This document shows positions 1 through 9,819 of a stretch of DNA of 64,000 bases, in pieces. The stretch is from an uncultured Sphingomonas sp. (GTDB lineage: Bacteria > Pseudomonadota > Alphaproteobacteria > Sphingomonadales > Sphingomonadaceae). A program made the position numbers and the translations under genes. The notes beneath the pieces were generated by a model. The model saw nothing but the letters and a program-made list of their open reading frames with translations, ran no database searches and had not been told where the DNA came from. The stretch covers positions 19,365-83,364 of the forward strand of contig CAJYOI010000016.1 in the NCBI GenBank assembly GCA_913776045.1, in the 5' to 3' direction. Positions within the stretch are counted from its first letter, which is position 1; each line of letters opens with the position of its first letter.

Positions 1-1
1 G

Positions 2-139
2 GAGATCGACGATCTGCTCGACGACGCACGCGATTTTGTCCGGAAGTCGCCGGGTGTCGCGATCGGCGCGGCGGCGGCGGTAGGCTTCGTGCTCGCCCGC
101 CTCGTCCAGTCGGGCATCGACGCGAACCGCGACGCCTGA
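2..139 (+). CDS. C-terminal end of a YqjD/ElaB-like (DUF883-type) membrane-anchored protein, 5' truncated by window edge
   Basis: Only the last 45 codons are visible, reading EIDDLLDDARDFVRKSPG and then a small hydrophobic Ala/Gly-rich segment ending in RNRDA-like polar residues before TGA at 137-139. A short amphipathic part followed by one C-terminal membrane helix is typical of the YqjD/ElaB/DUF883 family, whose E. coli members tether ribosomes to the inner membrane in stationary phase. The next gene starts 24 bases on and is YqjE-like, which matches the known yqjD-yqjE gene order. The N-terminal part lies outside the window, so the family call is an inference from the tail and context. 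Confidence 0.6.
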   Translation, partial: EIDDLLDDARDFVRKSPGVAIGAAAAVGFVLARLVQSGIDANRDA

Positions 140-163
140 CGTCTGGCCGGCAGGGGGACCGCA

Positions 164-514
164 ATGACGGGATTGCCGAACGAACCTGAAGCTGGCGTGG
201 GCGTCGGCGACGCGATCGTCCAGGTCGCCGAGGACGCCCGCGCCTATGCGATGGCGCAGGTCGACGTGGCAAAGGCGGTCGCGACGGCCCGGCTGCGCGC
301 AGCGAAGCTGGGGTTGATCCTGGGCGTTGCCGCGATCTTCCTCGCAGGCTCGGCTTTGACGGCCTTTCTCGTGGGCCTCATCATGGCGCTGTCGACCAGG
401 ACCGGGCCGCTTCTCGCGACGGCGATCGTCGTAGTGGCCGTTCTGGCGATCACCGGGCTGCTCGGCAAGCTGGCGGCGTCGCGGCTGTCGCGCGCGTTCG
501 GAGGTGACACATGA
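164..514 (+). CDS. YqjE-like phage-holin family (Holin-X type) membrane protein
   Basis: A 116-residue protein with an acidic, helical N-terminus (to about residue 38) and two hydrophobic segments, around residues 46-72 and 80-100, ending in a short basic tail. This is the architecture of the putative actinobacterial Holin-X / YqjE family of small inner-membrane proteins of unknown biochemical role. It follows a YqjD-like gene and overlaps the next gene by four bases (ATGA at 511-514), so translational coupling is likely. Despite the family name, nothing nearby suggests a phage. The operon position suggests an envelope or stress role. Confidence 0.7.
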   Translation: MTGLPNEPEAGVGVGDAIVQVAEDARAYAMAQVDVAKAVATARLRAAKLGLILGVAAIFLAGSALTAFLVGLIMALSTRTGPLLATAIVVVAVLAITGLLGKLAASRLSRAFGGDT

Positions 515-831
515 CTGATGATCCCACGGTCGTTGCCGCCCGTGCCCGCGCGTCGGCTGCTCGCGCCCGGCTGGACGCCTCGCTTTCTGTGGCGAAGCAG
601 CGGCTCAATCCGAAGTCGATCGCCGCAGACGCCGTCGGCACCGCGGCCGACAAGGCGAGCCTAGCGGCTCAGACCGGCATCCAGGTCGTTCGTGAACGCC
701 CGGCGATCGCCGCAGCCGTCGCGGGTGCCGTGGGCCTCGCCCTTGCGCACAAGCCGTTGCTGGGCTGGGCTACCGCATTGATCGGGCGCGACGACGCAAC
801 CGCCGCGTCCGACACGAGTTCAGAAAACTAA
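511..831 (+). CDS. DUF3618-like small protein
   Basis: A 106-residue protein. Its N-terminal half is an Ala/Arg-rich helix (residues 8-35, with RARASAARARLDAS), resembling DUF3618 proteins. The C-terminal half has one short hydrophobic segment (about residues 68-85, AIAAAVAGAVGLALAHKP) that could insert in the membrane. It shares the ATGA overlap with the YqjE-like gene and lies 20 bases before the next gene, so it belongs to the same transcript. The likely arrangement is a membrane-anchored protein with a cytoplasmic helical head. The exact function is unknown. Confidence 0.6.
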   Translation: MTDDPTVVAARARASAARARLDASLSVAKQRLNPKSIAADAVGTAADKASLAAQTGIQVVRERPAIAAAVAGAVGLALAHKPLLGWATALIGRDDATAASDTSSEN

Positions 832-851
832 ATATCTGTAAGGACATCATC

Positions 852-1265
852 ATGGCCGAAACATCCAAGTCCGCCAAGAACAAGCCGGCCAACCGCGACA
901 AGCTGGCCGACGCCCGCGAAGCGGCGTTCGACCGTGCCAAGTCGGCGGTAAAGGGCCTCGAATCCAACCCCGTCGGCGTGCTCGTCGGCGGCCTGACGGT
1001 CGGCCTGATCGCCGGCGCGCTGATCCCGCGCAGCAAGCAGGAAAAGAAGTTGCTTGGCACCGTCGGCAAGCGATTGGCCGAAGGCGCGACGGCGGCGGTC
1101 ATCGCGGCGCGCGAAACCGGGAAGGAACAGCTAAGCGGTGCCGTGCTCGGCCGTGATGCCGCACGCGAAAGCGCTCGCAAGGTCTTCGACAGCGCGCTGA
1201 CCGCGGCACGCAAGGGCAAGAAGAAGGCCGAAGACACCGTCGAGCGCGCCGCAGACCCGGCCTGA
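852..1265 (+). CDS. Small YtxH/DUF883-like helical protein with one hydrophobic segment
   Basis: A 137-residue, very Lys/Ala/Glu-rich protein. One glycine-rich hydrophobic segment lies at about residues 38-58 (GVLVGGLTVGLIAGALIP), flanked by long charged helices. The composition resembles YtxH and DUF883-type stress proteins. It is the fourth gene of the window-start operon (gap of 20 bases from the DUF3618-like gene). The clustering of four single- or double-helix membrane proteins suggests a joint envelope or general-stress role, which is an inference. No catalytic motif is visible. Confidence 0.55.
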   Translation: MAETSKSAKNKPANRDKLADAREAAFDRAKSAVKGLESNPVGVLVGGLTVGLIAGALIPRSKQEKKLLGTVGKRLAEGATAAVIAARETGKEQLSGAVLGRDAARESARKVFDSALTAARKGKKKAEDTVERAADPA

Positions 1266-1323
1266 ATGCCTTGACCCCCGGGGATGTGCGGTTATCTGGA
1301 CCGCGACATTCCCGGGAGTCTCA

Positions 1324-1545
1324 ATGAGCAAGATGCATCTGGTGTTCGGCGGCCGCGTGACCGATCCGCGCACGCTCGATTTCGCCGATCTGTCGCAGAT
1401 CGACATCGTCGGTATCTTCCCCGATTACGCCAGCGCTGAAAAGGCATGGCGCGAGGCGGCGCAGAAGACCGTCGACGACGCCGAAATGAAGTATGTGCTG
1501 GTGCACCTGCACCGACTGCTCGAACCCGACATGCCCGGCGCATAA
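1324..1545 (+). CDS. DUF4170 domain protein
   Basis: A 73-residue cytoplasmic protein that starts MSKMHLVFGGRV and contains the I-D-I-V-G-x-F-P-D-Y-x-x-A motif and the C-terminal YVLVHLHRLLEP segment typical of the short DUF4170 proteins of alphaproteobacteria. No enzymatic function is assigned to the family. It is convergent with hflX, whose stop is 22 bases downstream. Its start is supported by an A/G-rich stretch (GGGAGTC) upstream of ATG. Confidence 0.7.
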   Translation: MSKMHLVFGGRVTDPRTLDFADLSQIDIVGIFPDYASAEKAWREAAQKTVDDAEMKYVLVHLHRLLEPDMPGA

Positions 1546-1567
1546 ACACATGTCGACGGGCGGCGGG

Positions 1568-2872
1568 TTACGCGCCGCCCCAGTCTTCCCGGGCCATGAA
1601 GCGGTCATGGTCCTCGGGAGAGAGGCGGACGTCGTAGATCGCCCGGTCACCATCGATCGCCTGCCCCAGCACTTCGCCATGCTGATGCAGCCACGCTGCG
1701 CCCGCCCCATCGCCGGCGTCCAGCGTGATTGTGTACCGACGATGCCCTGCGGTCAGCAGCGCCGATATCGTCGCCAGCAGCGACTCCACGCCTTCCCCGG
1801 TCAGCGCCGAAATCGGCACCACGTCATCCCGCCGTGACGCCTCGACGATCAGGTCCTCACGCGCGTCGCCCACCAACAGGTCGAGCTTGTTCCACGCCTC
1901 GATCCGCGGCGTCGCTTCCTCGACGCCGATATCCGCCAGCACGCCTTCGACGTCAGCCTTTTGCGCCGCACTGTCAGGATGCGCCACGTCGCGGACGTGG
2001 ACGAGCAAATCGGCCGATACGACCTCCTCCAACGTCGCCTTGAACGCAGCAACCAGCTGCGTCGGCAGTTCGGAGACGAACCCCACGGTGTCCGACAGGA
2101 TCGCCTTATCGATGCCGGGCAGCGATATCTGCCGCAGCGTCGGATCGAGCGTCGCGAACAACAGGTTCTCCGCCATGACGTCGCTGCCGCTCAGTCGATT
2201 GAACAGCGTCGACTTGCCCGCGTTGGTGTAGCCGACCAGGGCGATGACCGGCCACGGCGCGCGCTGGCGCCGTTCCCGATGAAGCCCACGCGTACGGCTA
2301 ACCTGGTCGAGCTCGCGCCGCAGCCGCGCCATCCGGTCGCGGATCAGGCGACGGTCGGCCTCGATCTGGGTTTCGCCCGGGCCGCCGAGGAAGCCGAAAC
2401 CGCCGCGCTGACGTTCGAGATGGGTCCAACTGCGTACCAGGCGACCGGCCTGATAGTCGAGGTGGGCCAATTCGACCTGCAACCGCCCTTCCGCCGTCCG
2501 CGCGCGCTCGCCGAAAATCTCGAGGATCAGGCCCGTGCGGTCGATGACCTTGCACCCCAGCGCGGTTTCCAGATTGCGCTGCTGCACCGGCGTCAGACTG
2601 GCGTCGAACACCGCCAGCGTCATGTCGTCGGTCTTCACGACATCCGCCAGTTGCTCGACCTGACCGCTGCCGATCAGTGTCGCAGGCTTCGGCGCGCGGA
2701 CACGGAACGCGATCTTGTGCGCGACCTCGACGCCGATCGCCAGCGCCAGCCCAGCTGTTTCCTCAAGCCGCGCATCGGCATCTCGCGGCGAGCCGCCCTG
2801 ATCGGGCAGAACGACCACGGCCCGCGCGCCGCGCGCGAAGTCCTCCTGGTCGCGATCGAATCCGGTCGACAT
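1568..2872 (-). CDS. hflX: GTPase HflX
   Basis: A 434-residue ribosome-associated GTPase that splits stalled or stressed 70S ribosomes. It has the N-terminal HflX domain (to about residue 205, with the helical stretch SRTRGLHRERRQR) and the Ras-like G domain with P-loop GYTNAGKST at 214-222, DTVGF as G3 and NKLD as G4. Length is normal. The ATG shares one base with the hfq stop (TGATG at 2870-2874), so hfq-hflX are co-transcribed and probably translationally coupled, the common arrangement in Proteobacteria. Confidence 0.97.
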   Translation of the reverse strand: MSTGFDRDQEDFARGARAVVVLPDQGGSPRDADARLEETAGLALAIGVEVAHKIAFRVRAPKPATLIGSGQVEQLADVVKTDDMTLAVFDASLTPVQQRNLETALGCKVIDRTGLILEIFGERARTAEGRLQVELAHLDYQAGRLVRSWTHLERQRGGFGFLGGPGETQIEADRRLIRDRMARLRRELDQVSRTRGLHRERRQRAPWPVIALVGYTNAGKSTLFNRLSGSDVMAENLLFATLDPTLRQISLPGIDKAILSDTVGFVSELPTQLVAAFKATLEEVVSADLLVHVRDVAHPDSAAQKADVEGVLADIGVEEATPRIEAWNKLDLLVGDAREDLIVEASRRDDVVPISALTGEGVESLLATISALLTAGHRRYTITLDAGDGAGAAWLHQHGEVLGQAIDGDRAIYDVRLSPEDHDRFMAREDWGGA

Positions 2873-3360
2873 CAGACCCCTTCGGACGCCTGCTCGTCGG
2901 CCAGGTTCAGCGGGTTGGCGGGCTGGATCGTCGACACCGCATGCTTGTAGACCAGCTGCGCCATGCCTTCGCGATGCAGCAGCATGCAGAACAGGTCGAA
3001 GGCCGCGATACCGCCCTGCAGCATCACGCCGTTGACCAGGAACATGGTGACGCTTTCTTCCTGCTTGCGCACGGCGTTCAGGAAGATTTCCTGCAAGCCT
3101 GGGTTTCTCGACGACGACTCACCGATCGTCTCGACGATGCCGGCGACATCCAGCGGACCCGACGGCATGATCGTCGAAATGGCGTGCTTGTAGATCAGTT
3201 GCGATTGGCCATCACGGCGCAGCAGGACGGAGAAATTATCGAACCAGGTCACGATTCCCTGCAGCTTCACACCCTTGACGAGGAACATCGTCACCGGGGT
3301 CTTCGATTTGCGCAGCGCGTTGAGGAAAAGGTCCTGGAGCGATGTCTGCTTTTCGGCCAT
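2872..3360 (-). CDS. hfq: Tandem-domain RNA chaperone Hfq (two Sm-like domains in one chain)
   Basis: A 162-residue protein, about twice the usual Hfq core. Domain 1 (residues 6-67) and domain 2 (87-147) each carry the Sm1/Sm2 hallmarks, including Gln at 9 and 90 and the Y-K-H motif at 57-59 and 138-140. The roughly 20-residue linker is polar. The copies differ: domain 2 has Glu where domain 1 has Asp9 and Met where the distal-face Lys is found (VNGVMLQG against VKGVKLQG), and its rim reads R-K-Q-E instead of R-K-S-K. Three chains could form the usual six-subunit ring. A good Shine-Dalgarno (AAGGAC) precedes the ATG. From memory, doubled Hfq occurs in other sphingomonads. Confidence 0.95.
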   Translation of the reverse strand: MAEKQTSLQDLFLNALRKSKTPVTMFLVKGVKLQGIVTWFDNFSVLLRRDGQSQLIYKHAISTIMPSGPLDVAGIVETIGESSSRNPGLQEIFLNAVRKQEESVTMFLVNGVMLQGGIAAFDLFCMLLHREGMAQLVYKHAVSTIQPANPLNLADEQASEGV

Positions 3361-3590
3361 CGTCGTGTCCTTGCTTTTGGCGGGAGTTGCCCGCTGGGCG
3401 CCGCTGAACCGGCGTCGTTTCCGCGTACCCCCTCGGCACCCGGCTAGGACAATCTAGGAGCGCGGTTGTTCCACGTCCAGCATCGCGGCCATGCCCGACA
3501 TCCCGCTGCGAAAAACGACCGCGCAATTCATGCCGTCTTTCCGGACATGATCCGAAATCCAGAGTTTCGAGCTGATTCGCCTGAGACCGT

Positions 3591-3616
3591 GGATCCCGGA
3601 TCAAGTCCGGGATGAG
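3591..3616. repeat. Short palindromic intergenic repeat (TCCCGGATCAAGTCCGGGA type)
   Basis: A perfect 7-base stem TCCCGGA (3594-3600) and TCCGGGA (3606-3612) around the loop TCAAG, embedded in GGATCCCGGATCAAGTCCGGGATGAG. This is a well-known dispersed hairpin of alphaproteobacterial genomes. It lies in the 284-base gap between ntrX and hfq, where it may also act as an RNA-stabilising or weakly terminating structure for the ntrYX transcript. The rest of this gap shows no further gene. Confidence 0.7.
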
Positions 3617-3644
3617 GTGCGCTGCGGGAATGTAAGGTTTACCC

Positions 3645-5018
3645 TCAATCCTCGCGCGTTTCAGTGATGCCCAGCAGCTTGAGCTTCCGGTGCAACGCCG
3701 ATCGCTCCATTCCGATAAAGCTCGCGGTGCGGCTGATGTTGCCGGAAAAGCGTCGGATCTGGACGCGCAGATATTCGCGCTCGAAGCTCTCGCGCGCCTC
3801 CCGCAGCGGTGCACCCATTATCGCCGCCGAACCGCCGCCTTCCCCGTCTCCGCGGCCGAGCACTTCGGGGGGGAGCAGGTCCAGGTCGATGCGACCGATG
3901 CGGTTGCCCGGCGCCAGGATGATCGTCCGTTCGACGACGTTACGCAGCTGGCGGACGTTGCCCGGCCATTCGTAGCTCTGCAGCGCGACCATCGCATCGG
4001 GCGCGACCTCGGGTGTCGGGACGCGGCGCTCCGCGGCGTAATGCGCCACGAAATGCTCGACCAGCGCCGGGATGTCCTCGCGGCGTTCGGCAAGCGGCGG
4101 GATAACGACCGGAACCACGTTCAGGCGGTAATAGAGGTCTTCGCGGAAGCGCCCTTCCGCGATCTCGTCCTGCAGGTCGCGCGCGGTGGCGGAGACGACG
4201 CGGACGTCGACCTTGACCACACGGGTGCCGCCGACGCGGGTGAAGCTCTGGTCGGTCAGCACGCGCAAGATGCGGGCCTGCGTCGCGACCGGCATGTCGG
4301 CGATCTCGTCTAGGAACAACGTGCCGCCATGCGCCTGTTCGAGCAGACCCGGCCGAACTAGGTCGCCCCCCTCCTCCACGCCGAACAGTTCCTCCTCGAC
4401 GCGCTCGGGCGTCATGCGTGCCGCACTGACGATAACGAATGGCGCGTTGGCGCGGCCGGACCAGCCGTGCAGCAGGCGGGCCGCGACTTCCTTGCCGACG
4501 CCCGCGCTGCCCGAAATCAGCACGCGGCTGCCGGTCGAGGCGACGCGCTTGAGGGTCGCGCGCACCGCGTTGATCGCGGTCGAACTGCCCGTCAGGTCGT
4601 CCTCGCGCCCCGCCGAGGCGCGCAGTGACGCGATCTCGCGCCGCAACCGCTCGGTTTCGGTCGCGCGCTCGACGAGCAACAAGAGCCGTTCGGCCTCGAA
4701 GGGCTTTTCGATGAAGTCCGACGCGCCCCGCCGGATTGCGGCGACCGCAGTGTCGATGTTGCCATGACCGGAGATGACCAGCACCGGAATCGACGGATCG
4801 CGCCGCTTGATCTCGTCGAGCAGGTCAAGCCCGTCGAGCCGCGATCCCTGAAGCCAGACATCGAGCAGCACCAAGCTCGGCCGCCTGGTCGCGATCGCCT
4901 CCAGCGCAGCATCGCTATCGGCGGCGAGGCGCGTGTCGTAGCCTTCGTCCTCCAGCACGCCGGCGACCAGTTCGCGGATGTCGTATTCGTCGTCGACAAC
5001 GAGGATGTCGATACTCAT
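3645..5018 (-). CDS. ntrX: Nitrogen-assimilation/respiration response regulator NtrX, lacking the GAFTGA loop
   Basis: A 457-residue regulator. It has a receiver domain (residues 3-115, phospho-acceptor Asp53, Lys106 in KPF), an AAA+ domain (Walker A GSAGVGKE at 170-177, Walker B TLFLDEIAD at 233-241) and a C-terminal Fis-type helix-turn-helix. The segment between ELFG and GGTLFLDE, where sigma54 activators carry GAFTGA, reads EEGGDLVRPG, so the sigma54-contacting loop is absent. It should therefore act without sigma54. I chose ATG at 5018 (MSIDILVVDDE), which overlaps the ntrY stop as TGATG. The alternative longer reading has no receiver homology. Confidence 0.95.
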   Translation of the reverse strand: MSIDILVVDDEYDIRELVAGVLEDEGYDTRLAADSDAALEAIATRRPSLVLLDVWLQGSRLDGLDLLDEIKRRDPSIPVLVISGHGNIDTAVAAIRRGASDFIEKPFEAERLLLLVERATETERLRREIASLRASAGREDDLTGSSTAINAVRATLKRVASTGSRVLISGSAGVGKEVAARLLHGWSGRANAPFVIVSAARMTPERVEEELFGVEEGGDLVRPGLLEQAHGGTLFLDEIADMPVATQARILRVLTDQSFTRVGGTRVVKVDVRVVSATARDLQDEIAEGRFREDLYYRLNVVPVVIPPLAERREDIPALVEHFVAHYAAERRVPTPEVAPDAMVALQSYEWPGNVRQLRNVVERTIILAPGNRIGRIDLDLLPPEVLGRGDGEGGGSAAIMGAPLREARESFEREYLRVQIRRFSGNISRTASFIGMERSALHRKLKLLGITETRED

Positions 5019-7258
5019 CAGGAATTCCGATTTCGAGTCAGCATGGCAGGACTGGGGTCGGATGCGTCGTCGGGCGCATTCGGATCGGCGAGGCCAGCAA
5101 GCGTACCGGCGTCGAACGCCAGCGTCACGACAGTGCCGCCGCCGGGGCGGTCGGTGAAGTGCATCGTGCCGAAATGCTCTTCCACGATCTTCTTGACGAT
5201 GGCGAGGCCGAGGCCGGTGCCCCGCGCCCGTGTCGTCATATAGGGCTCGACGATCCGGTCGCGCTCGACCGGCAGGCCGATGCCGTTGTCGGCGATCTGT
5301 ACCCCGACGCTGCGGCCACCGCTGAGCGCCAGCGTGATCTCGCCGGTCGGCAGGTCGTCGCCGGTCCTCGCCTCGATCGCCTCGACTGCATTCTTGACCA
5401 GATTGGTCAGCGCCTGGCCGATCTGGCGGCGGTCGCACACCAGGCTCGGCGACGGATCCTGGTAGAGCAGCGCAAAGCGGATCGCGGGGTGCGCGACCTC
5501 GTGCAAGAACACCGCCTGACGCGCGAGATCGACGAGCGATTCCTCGCGGAACACGGGCTTTGGCATCCGCGCGAAGGACGAGAATTCGTCGACCATACGC
5601 CGAAGGTCACCGACCTGACGGACGATGGTGTCGGTCAGGCGGCCGAAGGTCGTGTCGCCCTCGGGCGCCAGCTTGCCATAACGACGCTGGAGGCGCTCGG
5701 CGGCGAGCTGGATGGGGGTCAGCGGGTTCTTGATTTCATGCGCGATGCGCCGCGCGACGTCGGACCAGGCGGCCCGGCGCTGGTCGATCAGCTGCTGGGT
5801 GATGTCGTCAAAGGTCAGGACGTTGCCGTCGTCGTCGCGGGTGATCTTGACCGCCAGCGTCCGCGCCTCGCCGCTGGCATTGATCTGGACCACGCCCTCC
5901 CGCGCGCCGCTGGCGAGCAGCCCGTCGAGTTCGGGCGATACGTCGGCGAGTCGCTGGCCGACGACGTTGGCGCCGGGCGCGATGAGCGCGAGCGCCGAGC
6001 TGTTGACGAGCCGCACCGTGCGCTCGTCCCCGACCGCGACGACGCCTGCGGTGACGCCCGACATTACCGCCTCGATCAGGGCGCGGCGACTTTCGGACTC
6101 GGCATTGGCATCGACGAGAGCACTGGTCTGCGCCTGGAGCCGACCGGTCATCCGGTTGAACGCATCACCCAGCGCGCCGACTTCGTCGGACACCGAACCG
6201 ACCGGCACGCGAGTCGACAGGTCGCCGCCAGCCACGCGCTCGGCAGCGTTCACCAGCTCGTCGATCGGTCGAACGAGGCGATCCGCCACGGCAAGCGCGA
6301 TCCACGTCGCGAGCGCGACGATCAGCAAGGCGACGCCGAACAGGACTGCGTTGAACTGCAGTTGCAGTAGTCGGGCGCGCGACTGCAGTGCGGAATAGTC
6401 GGACAGCAGTTGCTCGGCACTGCCGCTCTGGGAGTTCAGAAAATCGACGTTCTCCGTCGTCGCTACGTAAAGAAACAGGCGTTTTGACCTGTCGATCGGC
6501 GTGACGACCCAGATGACCTTCTCATCGAAATTGATAAACGGCTTGTCATCTTGCAGCCGGTTCAGCGTCTCTCCGGAAACCCGCTTTGCAAAGGAAGACG
6601 GATCGGGATAGTCGAAACCGAATACCGCTTCGACGTCCTGCCCGTCCCTGATGCGGAACACCAGCGACTGTCGCAGATTGCGTTTGTACGTTTGATCCAG
6701 GACATAGGCCTGAAAATCAGCCGAACTGCCTGGCACATCCGGATACCAGCGCCTGATGTCCTTCGCCATCGACACGGCCTCGCCGGTCCACCGCTCCGCA
6801 ACGACCTTCTGCCCTTCGCGCGCCAGATCCAGCGTGCTATTGAACGCCCCGACCGCACGCTCCGAACCCCAGAGCTGGACGCCCGACTGAAACATCACCG
6901 ATGCGGCGACGACGGTCAGCACGATCGGGATGCTGGCCATCAGCGAGAACACCGCGACCAGCCGGACGTGCAGCCGCCCGCGGCCCGCGATCGATGCCCG
7001 GGAGGCTCGGCGGATCGCAATGCGGCGGCCGATCAGGACGATCAGAATCACTGCCGGGATCAGATTGGCGGTCAGCATCGCCGCCGCCATCGTCGGGCTG
7101 AACAGCGCCTTCGACGCGCTGGTCGCGGCGATGATCCGCCAGCTGCCGACCGCGACTGCGACCATGACCGCGATGACACCGAATTCTATCGCAGGCGTGA
7201 CGGCGAAGCGCCGAAAGGGCGTTGCAGGCTCGTCTATCGGCAATGCCGCAACAGTCAT
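5018..7258 (-). CDS. ntrY: Sensor histidine kinase NtrY
   Basis: An inner-membrane sensor kinase of about 746 residues, partner of NtrX. It has several N-terminal membrane helices, an extracytoplasmic region, a last helix, a HAMP domain (VRPIDELVNAAERVAGGDLSTRVP region), a PAS segment, the dimerisation His in ARRIAHEIKNPLTPI, and the ATP-binding N, G1 and G2 boxes (NLVKNAVEAI, DNGIGLP, GTGLGLAIVKKI). I chose the ATG at 7258 (MTVAALPIDE). An ATG 13 codons upstream at 7297 is possible, and neither has a strong Shine-Dalgarno. The gap to ntrC is 57 bases. Confidence 0.94.
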   Translation of the reverse strand: MTVAALPIDEPATPFRRFAVTPAIEFGVIAVMVAVAVGSWRIIAATSASKALFSPTMAAAMLTANLIPAVILIVLIGRRIAIRRASRASIAGRGRLHVRLVAVFSLMASIPIVLTVVAASVMFQSGVQLWGSERAVGAFNSTLDLAREGQKVVAERWTGEAVSMAKDIRRWYPDVPGSSADFQAYVLDQTYKRNLRQSLVFRIRDGQDVEAVFGFDYPDPSSFAKRVSGETLNRLQDDKPFINFDEKVIWVVTPIDRSKRLFLYVATTENVDFLNSQSGSAEQLLSDYSALQSRARLLQLQFNAVLFGVALLIVALATWIALAVADRLVRPIDELVNAAERVAGGDLSTRVPVGSVSDEVGALGDAFNRMTGRLQAQTSALVDANAESESRRALIEAVMSGVTAGVVAVGDERTVRLVNSSALALIAPGANVVGQRLADVSPELDGLLASGAREGVVQINASGEARTLAVKITRDDDGNVLTFDDITQQLIDQRRAAWSDVARRIAHEIKNPLTPIQLAAERLQRRYGKLAPEGDTTFGRLTDTIVRQVGDLRRMVDEFSSFARMPKPVFREESLVDLARQAVFLHEVAHPAIRFALLYQDPSPSLVCDRRQIGQALTNLVKNAVEAIEARTGDDLPTGEITLALSGGRSVGVQIADNGIGLPVERDRIVEPYMTTRARGTGLGLAIVKKIVEEHFGTMHFTDRPGGGTVVTLAFDAGTLAGLADPNAPDDASDPSPAMLTRNRNS

Positions 7259-7315
7259 CGTTGCGCGCTTACACCCGGACTGTTGCCGAGAAAACACATA
7301 TTTTGATAAAGCGCC

Positions 7316-8766
<1,451 letters not shown>

Positions 8767-8770
<4 letters not shown>

Positions 8771-9819
8771 GTCTTTGCCCTCTGCAGAAGCACGCGAAAC
8801 ACTGTTCGCCGCGGTTCGCCCTCGCGGGCATAGGTCACGATCCCACCCATGTCGCGGACCAGCTTGGCGACGAGCGGCAGGCCGAGTCCGCGTCCCTCCG
8901 CCTTGCCGGACACGAACGGCTCGAACAGGTCCTCGGCGATGTCCGCCGGCGCGCCGGGCCCGGTATCGATCACGCTGATTTCGATCGGCAAAGGCAGTCG
9001 CGGCAGGCCGGGCGCCGCGCTCGCCGCCATGCCGTGGCGATAGGCGGTCGCCAGCAGGATGCGACGATCCTCGACTCCGTCGAGAGCTTCGGCGGCATTC
9101 TTGACGAGGTTCAACAGCACCTGCGTCAGCGCATCGGCATCGACCAGCGCAGGCGGCAGCGAAGGGTCGAAGCGTTCGTCGATCGCGACATCGCGGGCGA
9201 AGCCGGCCCGCGCGACCTCACGGACATGGTCGAGCAGCGGGTACACATTGCGCGCCTCGAGTTGAAGTGGCCGGGTGTCGGTAAAATCCTGCATCCGGTC
9301 GATCAGCGCAGCGATCCGATCGACTTCGGTCGTGATCAGCGAGGTCAGCGTGCTCGCTCCGCCGCCATCGCCCAGCAATTGCGCCGCGCCGCGGATGCCC
9401 GACAGCGGATTCTTGATCTCATGGGCCAGCATCGCCGCCGCGCCGATCGCCGCGCGGGCGCTCGCCCGCCGGTCGGGCGCGCGACCACCGGGCGTGGTCC
9501 GCAGCGTTACGATCGTCCAGCCGGGGCGTTCGGGGATGTCGCATTCGACCAGATCGGCGCGGACGCGGCCGATCCGGCCGAGTCCGATCTCGACGTCATA
9601 GGCGGCGAAGGTCCGCCCCTTGCGACGGTCGGCGAAACCCTGATCGAAGCGCACGAAGGCGTCGATGTCCTGCCCCGTCATCGCGCGTTCGGAAAAGTTC
9701 AGCAACGCCTCGCTCGCGGCATTGGCGAGCACGATGCGGCCGCCCGGATCGACGACCAGAATCGCCACGGGCATCGCGGCGACGAGTTCGTCGAAACCGG
9801 GCAGGACCTGCAAACTCAC
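8767..9819 (-). CDS. ntrB: Nitrogen-responsive histidine kinase NtrB
   Basis: A 350-residue cytosolic kinase/phosphatase that sets NtrC phosphorylation in response to PII. It has an N-terminal PAS domain (VAILVVDPGGRIVLANAASEALL), the phosphorylated His in MLAHEIKNPLSGIRGAAQLL, and the N box (NLVKNAAEAL), G1 (DTGPGAP) and G2 (EGRGLGLPLVAKLV) boxes. The start is GTG at 9819, sharing bases with the dusB stop (TGA at 9816-9818), so it is coupled to dusB. It has no membrane segment, as expected. Confidence 0.96.

Noticed and set aside
164-514. Prophage holin
   Set aside because: The Holin-X-type protein is in a YqjD/YqjE-like operon and no other phage gene is near.
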